A stretch of DNA of 64,000 nucleotides. Source: Bacteroidia bacterium (lineage in GTDB: Bacteria > Bacteroidota > Bacteroidia > B-17B0 > Aurantibacillaceae). Position 1 is the first letter of the stretch, and every line of letters begins with the position of its first letter. A model generated the notes under the pieces. That model was not told where the DNA came from, did no database searches, and was given only the letters and a program-made list of their open reading frames with translations. Made by a program: the position numbers and the translations under genes. The stretch spans positions 1-64,000 of the forward strand of contig JACMNO010000092.1 in assembly GCA_014378485.1 (NCBI GenBank), given 5' to 3'. Positions 18,293 to 26,608 of the stretch are shown one piece after another.

Positions 18293-18427
18293 TTATTTTT
18301 GATTAGTATGCGTAATGATTTTCGCCTTCGATAGCATTTTTGAAATCCTGAACAAACGGATAAAATCCTTATACCGTTTTACATAAACATCATTTGGCGT
18401 TGTATCTTTTTTTGTGAAAGAATCCAT
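18293..18427 (-). CDS. 44-aa partner of the nucleotidyltransferase
   Basis: Below the ORF-track cutoff. The minus strand reads MDSFTKKDTTPNDVYVKRYK, continues DFIRLFRISKMLSKAKIITH and ends NQK. It is basic and probably one helix. The TAA stop is separated by 2 nt from the ATG of the nucleotidyltransferase, a spacing typical of coupled genes. The opposite-strand gap offers no better explanation. I read it as a small cognate protein or substrate of the nucleotidyltransferase; this is inference from position and from the parallel pair at 25 kb. Confidence 0.55.
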   Translation of the reverse strand: MDSFTKKDTTPNDVYVKRYKDFIRLFRISKMLSKAKIITHTNQK

Positions 18428-18439
18428 GATATAAATCTA

Positions 18440-19549
18440 CTATTTTATTAGAGATTTTAAAACTTCTAAGTAAGCATCTTTATGAGCATTCACAGAGTAG
18501 TTTTTAACTACTGTTTCTCTTCCGGTCAGGCCTATTTGTTGGCGTAAATCATTGTTTTCAATTAATTGAGACATGCAATCAACCCATTCGGACTCTGTGG
18601 CAGCTAAAAAACCATTGATGCCTTGTTGTATAATGTCTTTGTTTACTCCAACCGGAGACATTACTGTAGCAATGCCGCAGGCCATATAAGATAGACCTTT
18701 TAATCCACATTTCCCCTGCGCCCATTCATCATCAGGTAAAGTCATGATGCCGATATCAAAATAATTTAGGTCCTCTACTTCGGTCTTTGCACTCCAGGAT
18801 TTACTCACGATTTTTATTTCGGGATGAGAATAGCTGGCTTGCCCTATGACATGGATTTCAAGTTTGCCCGGATACTTTGCCATTAATGTTTTTAAAAAAG
18901 GAATGGAGCTTTCAAAGTGTTTGATGGTACTGATACTTCCGCTCCATCCAATTGCTATTTTTTTGTCATCACGCATTTGCATGAGAGAGGAGTCGAAGCC
19001 CCTTAATTCCGGCATTGGTTTATGAAAATCAGTATCAATCGTTGTAGGAATAATAGCGGTGTTTGGATTGAATTGTTTGGCGTAACCTGCTAAATATTTA
19101 TTCCCGGCAATCACACAATGTGCATGTGCGATATTGATTTTTGTTTTAGCGGGATTTTTTAAAAACTCAAATTTTTTATTTTCAGGCGATGTGTCCAACA
19201 ACCAAATACTATCATCAAAATCAAAAATAACTTTGCTGCGTTTATAAAATTGTTTTTCAAAAAAGGAAGAACCTAATAATAAAGCTTCTCGTTGAATAAA
19301 TATAATGTCAAATTGTTTAGCTCTTCGTAAGTCGTTAAATCTTATAAAAATGGATTTTAAAAGTATAATCGCTTTTTTAATATAATTGCCTGGATGATAA
19401 AAGATAGCGTCATCTTTTTTGGTAATGATTTCAGATAATTCCCAGTCAAATCCATTGGTTTTAAAAAAGTCTAAATATTGTTCAAACCGGTAACGCTGGC
19501 TGGGAGAGCGATTTAAGCGATGATCGGCTATGAATAAAATAGAAGGCAT
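18440..19549 (-). CDS. GT-B glycosyltransferase (family 4-like)
   Basis: 369-aa cytoplasmic or membrane-associated glycosyltransferase. The C-terminal half has Rossmann-like features of the GT4/GT1 superfamily: IGWSGSISTIKHFESS, LEIHVIGQASY, and the donor-binding stretch WAQGKCGLKGLSYMACGIATVMSPVGVNKDII, with a terminal helix as in GT4 enzymes. The N-terminal ADHRLNRSPSQRYRFEQYL is the acceptor side. The ORF track begins 30 codons upstream in a low-complexity stretch that overlaps the 49-aa ORF; the ATG at 19549, giving MPSILFIADHRL, is chosen. Sugar specificity is unknown. It follows the GH18 gene and microprotein on the same strand. Confidence 0.85.
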   Translation of the reverse strand: MPSILFIADHRLNRSPSQRYRFEQYLDFFKTNGFDWELSEIITKKDDAIFYHPGNYIKKAIILLKSIFIRFNDLRRAKQFDIIFIQREALLLGSSFFEKQFYKRSKVIFDFDDSIWLLDTSPENKKFEFLKNPAKTKINIAHAHCVIAGNKYLAGYAKQFNPNTAIIPTTIDTDFHKPMPELRGFDSSLMQMRDDKKIAIGWSGSISTIKHFESSIPFLKTLMAKYPGKLEIHVIGQASYSHPEIKIVSKSWSAKTEVEDLNYFDIGIMTLPDDEWAQGKCGLKGLSYMACGIATVMSPVGVNKDIIQQGINGFLAATESEWVDCMSQLIENNDLRQQIGLTGRETVVKNYSVNAHKDAYLEVLKSLIK

Positions 19550-19554
19550 TAGAT

Positions 19555-19704
19555 TTATTTGTTCTTTTTTTTTATTCCGCCTTTTATTAAAAGATATATA
19601 ACAAATATAACTATTCCAATACCAATAAAGGTTGCCCATTCAGGATACTCTTTATATGAAGTGTTGTGATTGCGCTTTACTGCTGCTAAAATAAACTGGA
19701 GCAT
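19555..19704 (-). CDS. 49-aa single-helix membrane microprotein
   Basis: Missed by the ORF track because of its size. The minus strand encodes MLQFILAAVKRNHNTSYKEY, then a hydrophobic helix PEWATFIGIGIVIFVIYLLI and the basic tail KGGIKKKNK. Its ATG shares a base with the TAA of the upstream GH18 gene (TAATG), and its stop is 5 nt before the glycosyltransferase start, so it is embedded in the operon. The positive C-terminal tail predicts an N-out, C-in inner-membrane orientation. No family is recognised. Confidence 0.6.
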   Translation of the reverse strand: MLQFILAAVKRNHNTSYKEYPEWATFIGIGIVIFVIYLLIKGGIKKKNK

Positions 19705-22700
19705 TATTCCACCACCAATTTTCTGGTAATTTCTTTTCCGGAAGTTTGAAGCTTGATTAAATAAACACCTTTACTTAATTGAAGTTGGTTCACTTTTATT
19801 TCTAAAGTATTTATTCCAATTGTAATATTAAGTTCGCGCTCTTCAATCAATTTGCCTAAAGCATCATATAATATATAATTTAGTTTTTCGTTTTGATTAC
19901 TGATCATACTTATAGTTGCTTTTTCATTGGTAGGATTTGGATAAATAGATAATTCATTTAATAAATTATTATCATTTAATCCTGTTGACATTAAATAAAT
20001 CACCCCATCACTTATTGTACTATCGCTTACTAATCCGGCTCCGTTTTTAGCTTTTACCATGATAAAATATTTCTGGTTGTTGATTAAGCTTAACCCTGTT
20101 TTACTTGCAGTTAGGTTTAAACTATTAGAGGTCCATGAAACAATATTCTGTGAACCTGCTGTAGTACCAATGGCATAATAATAAGTCGCAACACCAGAGT
20201 TAGTATCTTTTGCGGCGGCGTAATTCAGATCCAGTTGTGTGCCCGTGTAAGTTGTATCAATATCATTAGCTGTTCCATCTTTTATGGTAGAAGAGGCAAT
20301 TGGTTTTGACCAGTCAATATTTAATGTTTTAGTAACAGTAGCTGATAGATTATTGGCATTATCTTTTGTGATGCTGCTAATTTTTCCGGCAATAGTGGTT
20401 GGTGATGGATTTTCGTTTCGTAGATCATTGGTATTTGAAGCACCAACTAAGATTGTATGGGAAGTTGCTCTTGATCGGAAGATCTTAAAGTCATCAATTT
20501 TAAATGAACTGTTTCCTGATCTAAATGATACCGCAGTTCCATTGGCATGAGGAGTTGTATCTGTCCATGAACCAATGAAAACATCATTTAGCCATACTTT
20601 TATTTCGCCTGAAATCCGATCGTAAGAAATTTTATAATCATAAATTGTTCCTGTTGTGATATTGCAACTTGCGGAATAGGTTGGCAATCCAATGTTATTG
20701 GCAACAGATTTGTAAAATTCAACAGCACTTTGATCAGGCCTGAACCAAATCATATAACTGTTTCCTCGCTGGGTCTGGGAAGGATTATCACAAGCTATAT
20801 AAATCCCTGCTCTGCGGTTTGGGCTGGCGGTGCCAGTTGATGCCGATGTGATAGTGCCTTTAAAGCAGTATAAGTAACGGTTAGATAAACTTTGAGTTAC
20901 AGCGGCATAAATATTAGTGTTGCCGTTTGTTTCATCGCTTTGAACCAATGCTCCTGATGTGATGCTCCAGGTTCCAATAGAATTTGTCCAGTCGGGATGT
21001 ATAGCAGGCCCGTTAAAATCATCATTAAAAAATCCTCTGCTACTGTTAGCTCTCCATTCAATCCCGTTATAATAACTAGGCTGATAAAAACTTTTTTCAA
21101 TTCCGGAGCCTCCTGCATTATCAGCATCAGTATAGTTTGCCGTAAAATTTTGGGTAATCCATCCGCTTGGCGTTGTAATTTGTGTGGTTGGATTCGTATT
21201 GTCCTGCAGGCACGTCCAAACTGCTTTAAATCCTGAGCGAACAGTTCCTCCATCAGATTTAAAACGAACAGTAACAGATGGTGATGTAGAGGTTAGTGTG
21301 AACGTTGAGTTAAGAGTTCCGGTATAAACACCAAGTGTTGGTGATGTAATCGAATTACCGTTATAGATAAATAAAGTGTCAAAGTTGGCTTCGGTAATAG
21401 CATAACTAAAGTTTAATTTTACGGAACTGGCACCGGTAGGGGCAATGGTATACACGTAATTTTCGTTATCATAATAATTTCTGTTAGGTCCACCCATATC
21501 AAAAATACTATCTGTGCATGCTACAGTGGCGCAATTCGAAAATTTATCTTTAATTAAGTTCCAAAGATCCGTATACCCGTCATCGTAGCCTAATGCCCAG
21601 ATACCAATGCCTCCTAGACCACGTTGATTTACCATATCAAATTTGCGGCCATAACTGTAATTGTCATCAATCCAGCATTGGCGAGTAGAAGTACCGGTTA
21701 CATATGAGTAGAATGGATTAAAGCTATTGCTATCCCAGTTTTTATTGATTGTTGAATAAGTTGTTGGATTATTTTTTACATAATTATATAAACGTGATGA
21801 TGTAAATCCACCGGTTGTATTGGATGGCGCCGTTGCCGCTAAAGTTTCCCATTCTCTTCCATACCATGGAAGGCCTAAAAGCAACTTATTTTTGCTGGCA
21901 CCTTGCTTTAAATAATAAGTAATCGATTTTGCTAAAGTTTGATTATAGCCTGTTTGAAAATTATACAGTGGTGCTTCCGGACCGGCTTGTGATGAACCCG
22001 AATAATAGTAATCATAACCCATAATAATAAACTGGTCAACGATTGGATTTAAAGCAGGCAGATCAAATGTTCCGCTCCAGTCTACTGCATATAGTGCCAT
22101 TGTAACTTCATAGTTGGGATTGGCAGCATGAACCTGATTGCAGAGGTTAGTCATAAAAGATGTAAACGGTGTTTTATCAGCGGCACCCATTCCTTCAAAA
22201 TCGACATTGATACCATTACTTCCGGGACGGGAATTCAATAAATTAATGGCATTAGTAATAAATGTTTGCTGCGCCGTTGAACTTGCCCAAAATGTAGAAT
22301 GGCTGGCGAATAAAGTCGCACAAAAGTGCACATTAACACTATTACTAATGGCAGCTGTTACTGCTGCACTGGTTGCCCAAGCAAAGGAACCATTGGTGTT
22401 ATTGCCAGTTGTTGGACTTACTGAATAATCGAAATAACAAAAATCGCTTAACATGGACCAGTTATAATTGGTGTAAACAGACCCAACCCAATACGGATGC
22501 CAGCCATATACTTTTTTGGTTAATGCACAGGCAGTTGTTTTAGATTGATTTTGATTATTATGGTAAACTGTCCCGTTTTCAATGGTGTTTAAACTGTCCC
22601 ATTGAACATCGCTTGCAAAAGAAAAGTTTTTATAATGTTGGCTTTGCTCCTGAATGGTTGATTGCTGTTGTGCAAGAATCGAAACCGGAATGCATATGGC

Positions 22701-22721
22701 AATAAGTAACTTTTTTATCAT
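19704..22721 (-). CDS. Secreted GH18 (chitinase-like) protein with CUB-like and T9SS sorting domains
   Basis: 1,005-aa exported enzyme. Signal peptide 1-17 (ending SILAQ); glycoside hydrolase family 18 domain about 70-390 with KVYGWHPYWVG, the catalytic GINVDFEGMG (E176 with D174), IMGYDYYYSG and GIWALGYDDGY; a CUB-like domain about 400-505 (SIFDMGG, DTLFIYNG, VRFKSDGG); a jelly-roll or laminin-G-like region about 555-750; an Ig/FN3-like module; and a type A T9SS sorting domain in the last 75 residues (LSIYPNPTNEKATI to ITRKLVVE). It probably cleaves chitin, peptidoglycan-like or other GlcNAc polymers outside the cell. The DxxD part of the GH18 motif is reduced to the DFE core, so activity and substrate should be treated as probable. 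Its stop overlaps the 49-aa ORF. Confidence 0.92.
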   Translation of the reverse strand: MIKKLLIAICIPVSILAQQQSTIQEQSQHYKNFSFASDVQWDSLNTIENGTVYHNNQNQSKTTACALTKKVYGWHPYWVGSVYTNYNWSMLSDFCYFDYSVSPTTGNNTNGSFAWATSAAVTAAISNSVNVHFCATLFASHSTFWASSTAQQTFITNAINLLNSRPGSNGINVDFEGMGAADKTPFTSFMTNLCNQVHAANPNYEVTMALYAVDWSGTFDLPALNPIVDQFIIMGYDYYYSGSSQAGPEAPLYNFQTGYNQTLAKSITYYLKQGASKNKLLLGLPWYGREWETLAATAPSNTTGGFTSSRLYNYVKNNPTTYSTINKNWDSNSFNPFYSYVTGTSTRQCWIDDNYSYGRKFDMVNQRGLGGIGIWALGYDDGYTDLWNLIKDKFSNCATVACTDSIFDMGGPNRNYYDNENYVYTIAPTGASSVKLNFSYAITEANFDTLFIYNGNSITSPTLGVYTGTLNSTFTLTSTSPSVTVRFKSDGGTVRSGFKAVWTCLQDNTNPTTQITTPSGWITQNFTANYTDADNAGGSGIEKSFYQPSYYNGIEWRANSSRGFFNDDFNGPAIHPDWTNSIGTWSITSGALVQSDETNGNTNIYAAVTQSLSNRYLYCFKGTITSASTGTASPNRRAGIYIACDNPSQTQRGNSYMIWFRPDQSAVEFYKSVANNIGLPTYSASCNITTGTIYDYKISYDRISGEIKVWLNDVFIGSWTDTTPHANGTAVSFRSGNSSFKIDDFKIFRSRATSHTILVGASNTNDLRNENPSPTTIAGKISSITKDNANNLSATVTKTLNIDWSKPIASSTIKDGTANDIDTTYTGTQLDLNYAAAKDTNSGVATYYYAIGTTAGSQNIVSWTSNSLNLTASKTGLSLINNQKYFIMVKAKNGAGLVSDSTISDGVIYLMSTGLNDNNLLNELSIYPNPTNEKATISMISNQNEKLNYILYDALGKLIEERELNITIGINTLEIKVNQLQLSKGVYLIKLQTSGKEITRKLVVE

Positions 22722-22756
22722 TTGAAGAATATTAATGTTTGGTGATCTAAGATAAT

Positions 22757-22792
22757 AAAAAAAGCTGCCCGTGGTTACAGGCAGCTCTTTTA
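22757..22792 (-). terminator. Rho-independent terminator of rpmH
   Basis: On the minus strand AGCTGCC and GGCAGCT form a 7-bp perfect stem with a 10-nt loop, followed by a run of T residues. The hairpin is also A-preceded, so it may act on both strands. It lies 30 nt after the rpmH stop and ahead of the GH18 gene. Confidence 0.85.
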
Positions 22793-22821
22793 AAAAGGCA
22801 CTAAATTGCTTTAGTAAACTA

Positions 22822-22977
22822 TTATTTATGAGTTTTTTCGCTTGATACAGTTAATTTTTTACGACCCTTAGCTCTGCGACTTGCAATAACTCTGCGGCCA
22901 TTAGCTGAAGCCATACGCTCACGAAATCCGTGTTTGTTTCTTCTTTTACGTTGCGATGGTTGGAAAGTGCGTTTCAT
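22822..22977 (-). CDS. rpmH: 50S ribosomal protein L34
   Basis: 51-aa ribosomal protein missing from the ORF track because it is shorter than its cutoff. The minus strand encodes [20 protein letters not shown], followed by [20 protein letters not shown] and [11 protein letters not shown], an essentially canonical bL34. It binds 23S rRNA in the large subunit. It has its own promoter (23021-23051) and terminator (22757-22792), so it is a single-gene unit. In many bacteria rpmH is next to rnpA and dnaA; neither is present here. Confidence 0.98.
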   Translation of the reverse strand: MKRTFQPSQRKRRNKHGFRERMASANGRRVIASRRAKGRKKLTVSSEKTHK

Positions 22978-23020
22978 GGTGTTAGTATTTAAATGTTATA
23001 AGATTTTCAAATTTGGACTG

Positions 23021-23051
23021 CAAATATAATGTATTTTTATTATGAGACAAA
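23021..23051 (-). promoter_or_regulatory. Bacteroidota-type promoter of rpmH
   Basis: On the minus strand TTTG (23051-23048) is followed after exactly 19 nt by TATATTTG (23028-23021), matching the phylum consensus TTTG / TAnnTTTG for the primary sigma factor. Transcription would begin about 35-40 nt before the rpmH ATG. Confidence 0.8.
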
Positions 23052-23111
23052 TTATTTCTGGAATTTAACCTTGAATTCCTGAGTTTTTCGATTAAACCTT
23101 TGTAAAAACAG

Positions 23112-23119
23112 TACATTTG
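23112..23119 (+). promoter_or_regulatory. Probable -7 box of the ABC exporter gene
   Basis: TACATTTG matches the Bacteroidota -7 consensus TAnnTTTG and lies 22 nt before the ATG at 23142. A clear -33 TTTG at the usual spacing is not seen, so this is a partial match. Confidence 0.5.
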
Positions 23120-23141
23120 CGCACAAATTTACAGTTAAAAA

Positions 23142-24959
23142 ATGGCAAAAATAGAAAACAACAAAGACGAGTTACCAAAAGCAAGGTTTTCTAAACGAAA
23201 TTTCAAAAAATCATTACGATTATTTAAATATATTGAAAAAAGTAAATGGTTATTTGTATTGGGAATGCTGTTTGTTGTAGCAACGGCAGTTGTTGGGCTC
23301 TATTTTCCGGTTATGGCAGGAAAAATGTTTGGGTATTTAGGTCAAACCGGAATGGCAGCCAATATTTTTAAGGATTCAGTTACAGGAACAGGAATTGAAT
23401 TATTTATTTTACTGATCGTACAAGGAATTGTTTCCTTTGGAAGAGTACTTACTTTTTCAGTGGTTACCGAAAATATTTTAAAAGGATTACGCACCGATGC
23501 CTTTAATAAATTGGTGCAAATGCCCATGAGTTTTTATTCAAAGAACCAGGTAGGAGATTTGAGCAGTCGTTTGTCCACAGATATTAATGTTATTTCTGAA
23601 GCGTTTACAGTAAATATTGCTGAAGTTATAAGGCAAACAATTGTTGGAGTAGGTGGGTTAATTTTATTAATACATTTTACAGGCTGGGAAGTAGCAAAAT
23701 GGTTTATAGTCATTATTCCGCCAATAACGGTTATTGCAATTTTGTATGGACGCAAAATACGGAAGTATTCTAAAGGCTTGCAGGAAAAAATTGCCGAATC
23801 GAGCGTTGTAGTAACAGAAGCTTTAATAGGTATTACAAGTGTAAAATCGTTTACAAACGAAAAACTGGAAATAAAAAGATTTGATGGTATCACCAATGAT
23901 ATTAGATTATACGGAATTAAATACGGGGTGATGCGCGGAGCATTTTTTGCTTTTATAATTACCTGCGTGTTCGGATCTATTTTTTTTATTTTATACAAAA
24001 TGTTGTTACTGATTAATTCGAAAGAATTGAGTGCTGAAAATTTTGGCATTTTCATGATGTTGGCTTTGTTTGTTGCAGCCTCCTTAGGAGGATTGCCGGA
24101 ACAATTGGCATCAATACAAAGAGCACTAGGTGCAACCGACAGGGTTTTTGATTTGATTGATGATGTTAGTGAAACAATAGACCTTGGATACAAAACAAAT
24201 TTAAATAAGAACAGAATTAAAGGTGATTTGGAATTTCGAAATATTGAGTTCACTTACCCAACGAGGCTCGATTTTAAAGTGCTTCATAATGTTTCGTTTA
24301 CTGCAAAAGCAGGCCAGACTATTGCATTAGTCGGTAGTAGTGGAAGTGGTAAGTCAACTATTGCATCATTAGCCTTGCGTTTTTATGAACCGGGCAGCGG
24401 AGAATATATTATTGATGGTAAAAAATCGACTGAATATGAACTAACAGAATTACGTGATCAAATGGCAATTGTTCCGCAAGATGTTTTATTATTTGGGGGT
24501 ACAATAAAAGAAAATATATTATATGGCAAACCTGATGCAACTGAGCAGGAAGTAATAGAAGCGGCCAAACAAGCAAATGCATATGATTTTATTATGAGCT
24601 TTCCAGATCAGTTTGAAACACGTGTAGGTGACAGGGGAATTCAGTTATCGGGAGGCCAGCGTCAGCGAGTAGCCATTGCCAGGGCAGTTTTAAAAAATCC
24701 GTCTATTTTAATTTTAGATGAAGCAACAAGCAGTTTGGATAGTGAAAGTGAACGTTTGGTGCAGGAAGCATTGGATAAACTAATGATAGGCAGAACGTCG
24801 ATCGTTATAGCCCATCGCCTGTCTACTATTAGGAATGCGGATAAAATCGTGGTTCTTCAAAAAGGAGAAGTAATAGAAATGGGAACGCATCAGGATTTAA
24901 TGAAAAATGATTTGGGACTGTATCAAAAGCTGAGCAAGTTGCAATTTGAGTTGCATTAA
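23142..24959 (+). CDS. ABC exporter, MsbA/lipid A-like half transporter
   Basis: 605-aa fused membrane and ATPase half-transporter that should act as a homodimer in the inner membrane. Six membrane helices lie between about 35 and 320 and the nucleotide-binding domain runs from about 365: Walker A GSSGSGKST, Q loop IVPQDVLLFGG, signature LSGGQRQR, Walker B ILILDEATSSLD and the switch histidine in IAHRLSTI. The overall form matches MsbA-type lipid exporters and multidrug ABCB proteins; substrate cannot be told apart by sequence alone. It is a single gene with a candidate promoter and is divergent from rpmH. Confidence 0.92.
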   Translation: MAKIENNKDELPKARFSKRNFKKSLRLFKYIEKSKWLFVLGMLFVVATAVVGLYFPVMAGKMFGYLGQTGMAANIFKDSVTGTGIELFILLIVQGIVSFGRVLTFSVVTENILKGLRTDAFNKLVQMPMSFYSKNQVGDLSSRLSTDINVISEAFTVNIAEVIRQTIVGVGGLILLIHFTGWEVAKWFIVIIPPITVIAILYGRKIRKYSKGLQEKIAESSVVVTEALIGITSVKSFTNEKLEIKRFDGITNDIRLYGIKYGVMRGAFFAFIITCVFGSIFFILYKMLLLINSKELSAENFGIFMMLALFVAASLGGLPEQLASIQRALGATDRVFDLIDDVSETIDLGYKTNLNKNRIKGDLEFRNIEFTYPTRLDFKVLHNVSFTAKAGQTIALVGSSGSGKSTIASLALRFYEPGSGEYIIDGKKSTEYELTELRDQMAIVPQDVLLFGGTIKENILYGKPDATEQEVIEAAKQANAYDFIMSFPDQFETRVGDRGIQLSGGQRQRVAIARAVLKNPSILILDEATSSLDSESERLVQEALDKLMIGRTSIVIAHRLSTIRNADKIVVLQKGEVIEMGTHQDLMKNDLGLYQKLSKLQFELH

Positions 24960-25020
24960 ATGAAATTATTTATCATTTTACTCGATAATAAAAACAAAAG
25001 GAAATTAGTTAAATTTGGAT

Positions 25021-25512
25021 ATGGAAATCAAAAAAATATTTGATATACTAAATCAATATCACGTAAAATATTTAGTATGTGGTGGCTTAGCAGTAAATAT
25101 TTATGGTATTCCACGAATGACAGCCGATATAGATCTTTTGCTGGATTTTGATGAAATAAATATTCAAAATTTTGAATTGGGAGTTAAACATCTCTTGTTT
25201 CAATCTGTAATTCCTTTGTCTATCAGCACATTTATAAATAAAGAAGAAAGATTAAAGGCAATTAAAGAAAAAAGTCTGATAGCTTATTCATATTTTAATT
25301 CCTCCATAGGATTTATGAATTTGGATGTGTTGCTCGATACACCAATAGAATTTGATGTGCTTTGGAAAAATAAAACAGATAGATTATTAGGCTTAACGCC
25401 GATTCACCTTGTATGCGTTGAGGATTTGATTAAATTGAAAAGGTATGCCAATCGTATACAAGATCAGAATGATGTTTTATTACTCTCAAAACTTCTGAAA
25501 AATGGAAATTAA
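25021..25512 (+). CDS. Nucleotidyltransferase-fold protein
   Basis: 163-aa protein with the minimal nucleotidyltransferase motif KYLVCGGLAVNIYGIPR followed by TADIDLLLDF, where GG(L)A and the DID pair bind nucleotide and metal. The tail (EDLIKLKRYANRIQDQNDVLLLSKLL) is the helix typical of DUF6036/AbiEii-like relatives. The ORF track starts at a TTG two codons upstream; the ATG at 25021 is preferred. It overlaps the downstream 72-aa gene by 11 nt. A toxin-antitoxin-like or RNA/protein nucleotidylating role is possible but not shown. Confidence 0.8.
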   Translation: MEIKKIFDILNQYHVKYLVCGGLAVNIYGIPRMTADIDLLLDFDEINIQNFELGVKHLLFQSVIPLSISTFINKEERLKAIKEKSLIAYSYFNSSIGFMNLDVLLDTPIEFDVLWKNKTDRLLGLTPIHLVCVEDLIKLKRYANRIQDQNDVLLLSKLLKNGN

Positions 25513-25720
25513 ACCGAAGCTAGAAAATGCGAACAAGGGGTTTCATTATACAGTTACAGATGAACAACTAAAAGAGCATCAGAAAAAGAGCGTGGAGGAG
25601 ATTTTGATGTGGATTGAAGAAACCAGTAAATTTATTTACGAAGTTCAAACTCCTGAAGAAAGATTGAGATCCAAACTGGCAAAACAGTTTAATAATGATG
25701 TTATAAAACGCCTTATTTAA
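25502..25720 (+). CDS. 72-aa partner of the nucleotidyltransferase
   Basis: Small, charged, mostly helical protein. Central motif SVEEILMWIEETSKFIYEVQ then TPEERLRSKLAKQFN. Its ATG lies inside the 3' end of the nucleotidyltransferase gene (11-nt overlap), so the two are translationally coupled. Small proteins with this SVEEI-W-E-IYxxQTPEERxR pattern are, as I recall, repeatedly next to such nucleotidyltransferases in Bacteroidota. Likely the cognate partner; which member would be inhibitor or effector cannot be told. Confidence 0.65.
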   Translation: MEIKPKLENANKGFHYTVTDEQLKEHQKKSVEEILMWIEETSKFIYEVQTPEERLRSKLAKQFNNDVIKRLI

Positions 25721-25759
25721 TTTTCCGGATTTACTAAAGTCAAGCGGCTGAAATTTGAA

Positions 25760-26194
25760 TTAATTGTTATAATACAATTCAAAAGTAGTTCCCATAATTT
25801 TTATAGTCGCGCTTTTTTCTTTGATCAACTCTTTATAAGGTTTTAAATCAAAGGCTACTTTTGTCAGAATTAACGCTTTGCATAATGAAGGTTCAATCCA
25901 TCTTAATTTAAAATTGAGTTGAGAATTTTTAGTTACCACACTGTCAGTCATTAATTCTAAATTACCATTACAGCCTCCATACACCACAGTTAATTCAAGG
26001 CAATCGCCTATGATTTGAGCGTCCCTGATATCACTAATGAAACCTTGTGATATTTCAGGAATGGCTTTAGTTACTTTTATGTCGGCGCACGTTATATTAC
26101 TCACTGGAATTCCGTTTACCTGCAATTCTTTTTGCTGACTAAATCCTTGGCAGGAAAGAATTAAAAAAAATAAAGATGTTTTTATAAAACGCAT
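25760..26194 (-). CDS. Secreted protein of unknown function
   Basis: 144-aa protein with a signal peptide (MRFIKTSLFFLILSCQGFSQQ). The cysteine in SCQG could allow lipoprotein processing, although the lipobox is not ideal. The mature part is predicted to be beta-rich, with two cysteines in CLELTVVYGGCNG and RWIEPSLCKAL. I do not recognise the family. It starts immediately after the ybeY stop and is probably the last gene of that operon. Confidence 0.6.
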   Translation of the reverse strand: MRFIKTSLFFLILSCQGFSQQKELQVNGIPVSNITCADIKVTKAIPEISQGFISDIRDAQIIGDCLELTVVYGGCNGNLELMTDSVVTKNSQLNFKLRWIEPSLCKALILTKVAFDLKPYKELIKEKSATIKIMGTTFELYYNN

Positions 26195-26608
26195 TTACTT
26201 AAATAATTTTAAGGCCTGATTTTCTTTTTTGCGCATTAATTCAGCATCTGCTTTTGATTTGTCTTTATAGCCGCATAAATGCAGGATTCCATGAATCATC
26301 ACACGGTGAAATTCTTCGTCAAATGTTACGTTGAATTTTTGTGAATTTTCCAAAACCCTTTCAATACTAATAAATATATCACTGCTGATTTTTTTGCCCT
26401 CTGTATAATCAAAGGTGATAATATCAGTAAGGGTATTGTGATTTAAGTGTTTGAGATTTATCTCCAATAACTCATCATCTGTACAGAAAATGTAATTGAC
26501 TGTTCCGAGTTTGTATTTTTCTTTTTCGGTAATGGTTTTAATCCATTGCTTTAGCTTTGTTTTCTCTTTAAATTTAAAGGCGATGGTTTGGTTGTTAAAA
26601 GAAACCAT
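26195..26608 (-). CDS. ybeY: Endoribonuclease YbeY / rRNA maturation factor
   Basis: 137-aa zinc-dependent endoribonuclease involved in 16S rRNA 3'-end maturation and 70S quality control. The hallmark is HGILHLCGYKDK. Compared with the E. coli motif (HGxLHLxGYDH) the first two histidines are kept, but the third zinc-ligand position is Asp/Lys; this substitution is, as far as I recall, normal in Bacteroidota. DIITFDYTEGK is the conserved upstream strand. Its start overlaps the preceding ATPase gene by 1 nt (TAATG). Confidence 0.93.
   Translation of the reverse strand: MVSFNNQTIAFKFKEKTKLKQWIKTITEKEKYKLGTVNYIFCTDDELLEINLKHLNHNTLTDIITFDYTEGKKISSDIFISIERVLENSQKFNVTFDEEFHRVMIHGILHLCGYKDKSKADAELMRKKENQALKLFK

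Noticed and set aside
23534-24253. 239-aa ORF on the minus strand opposite the ABC exporter
   Set aside because: Shadow of the exporter's coding sequence with no domain features; the exporter reading is unmistakable.
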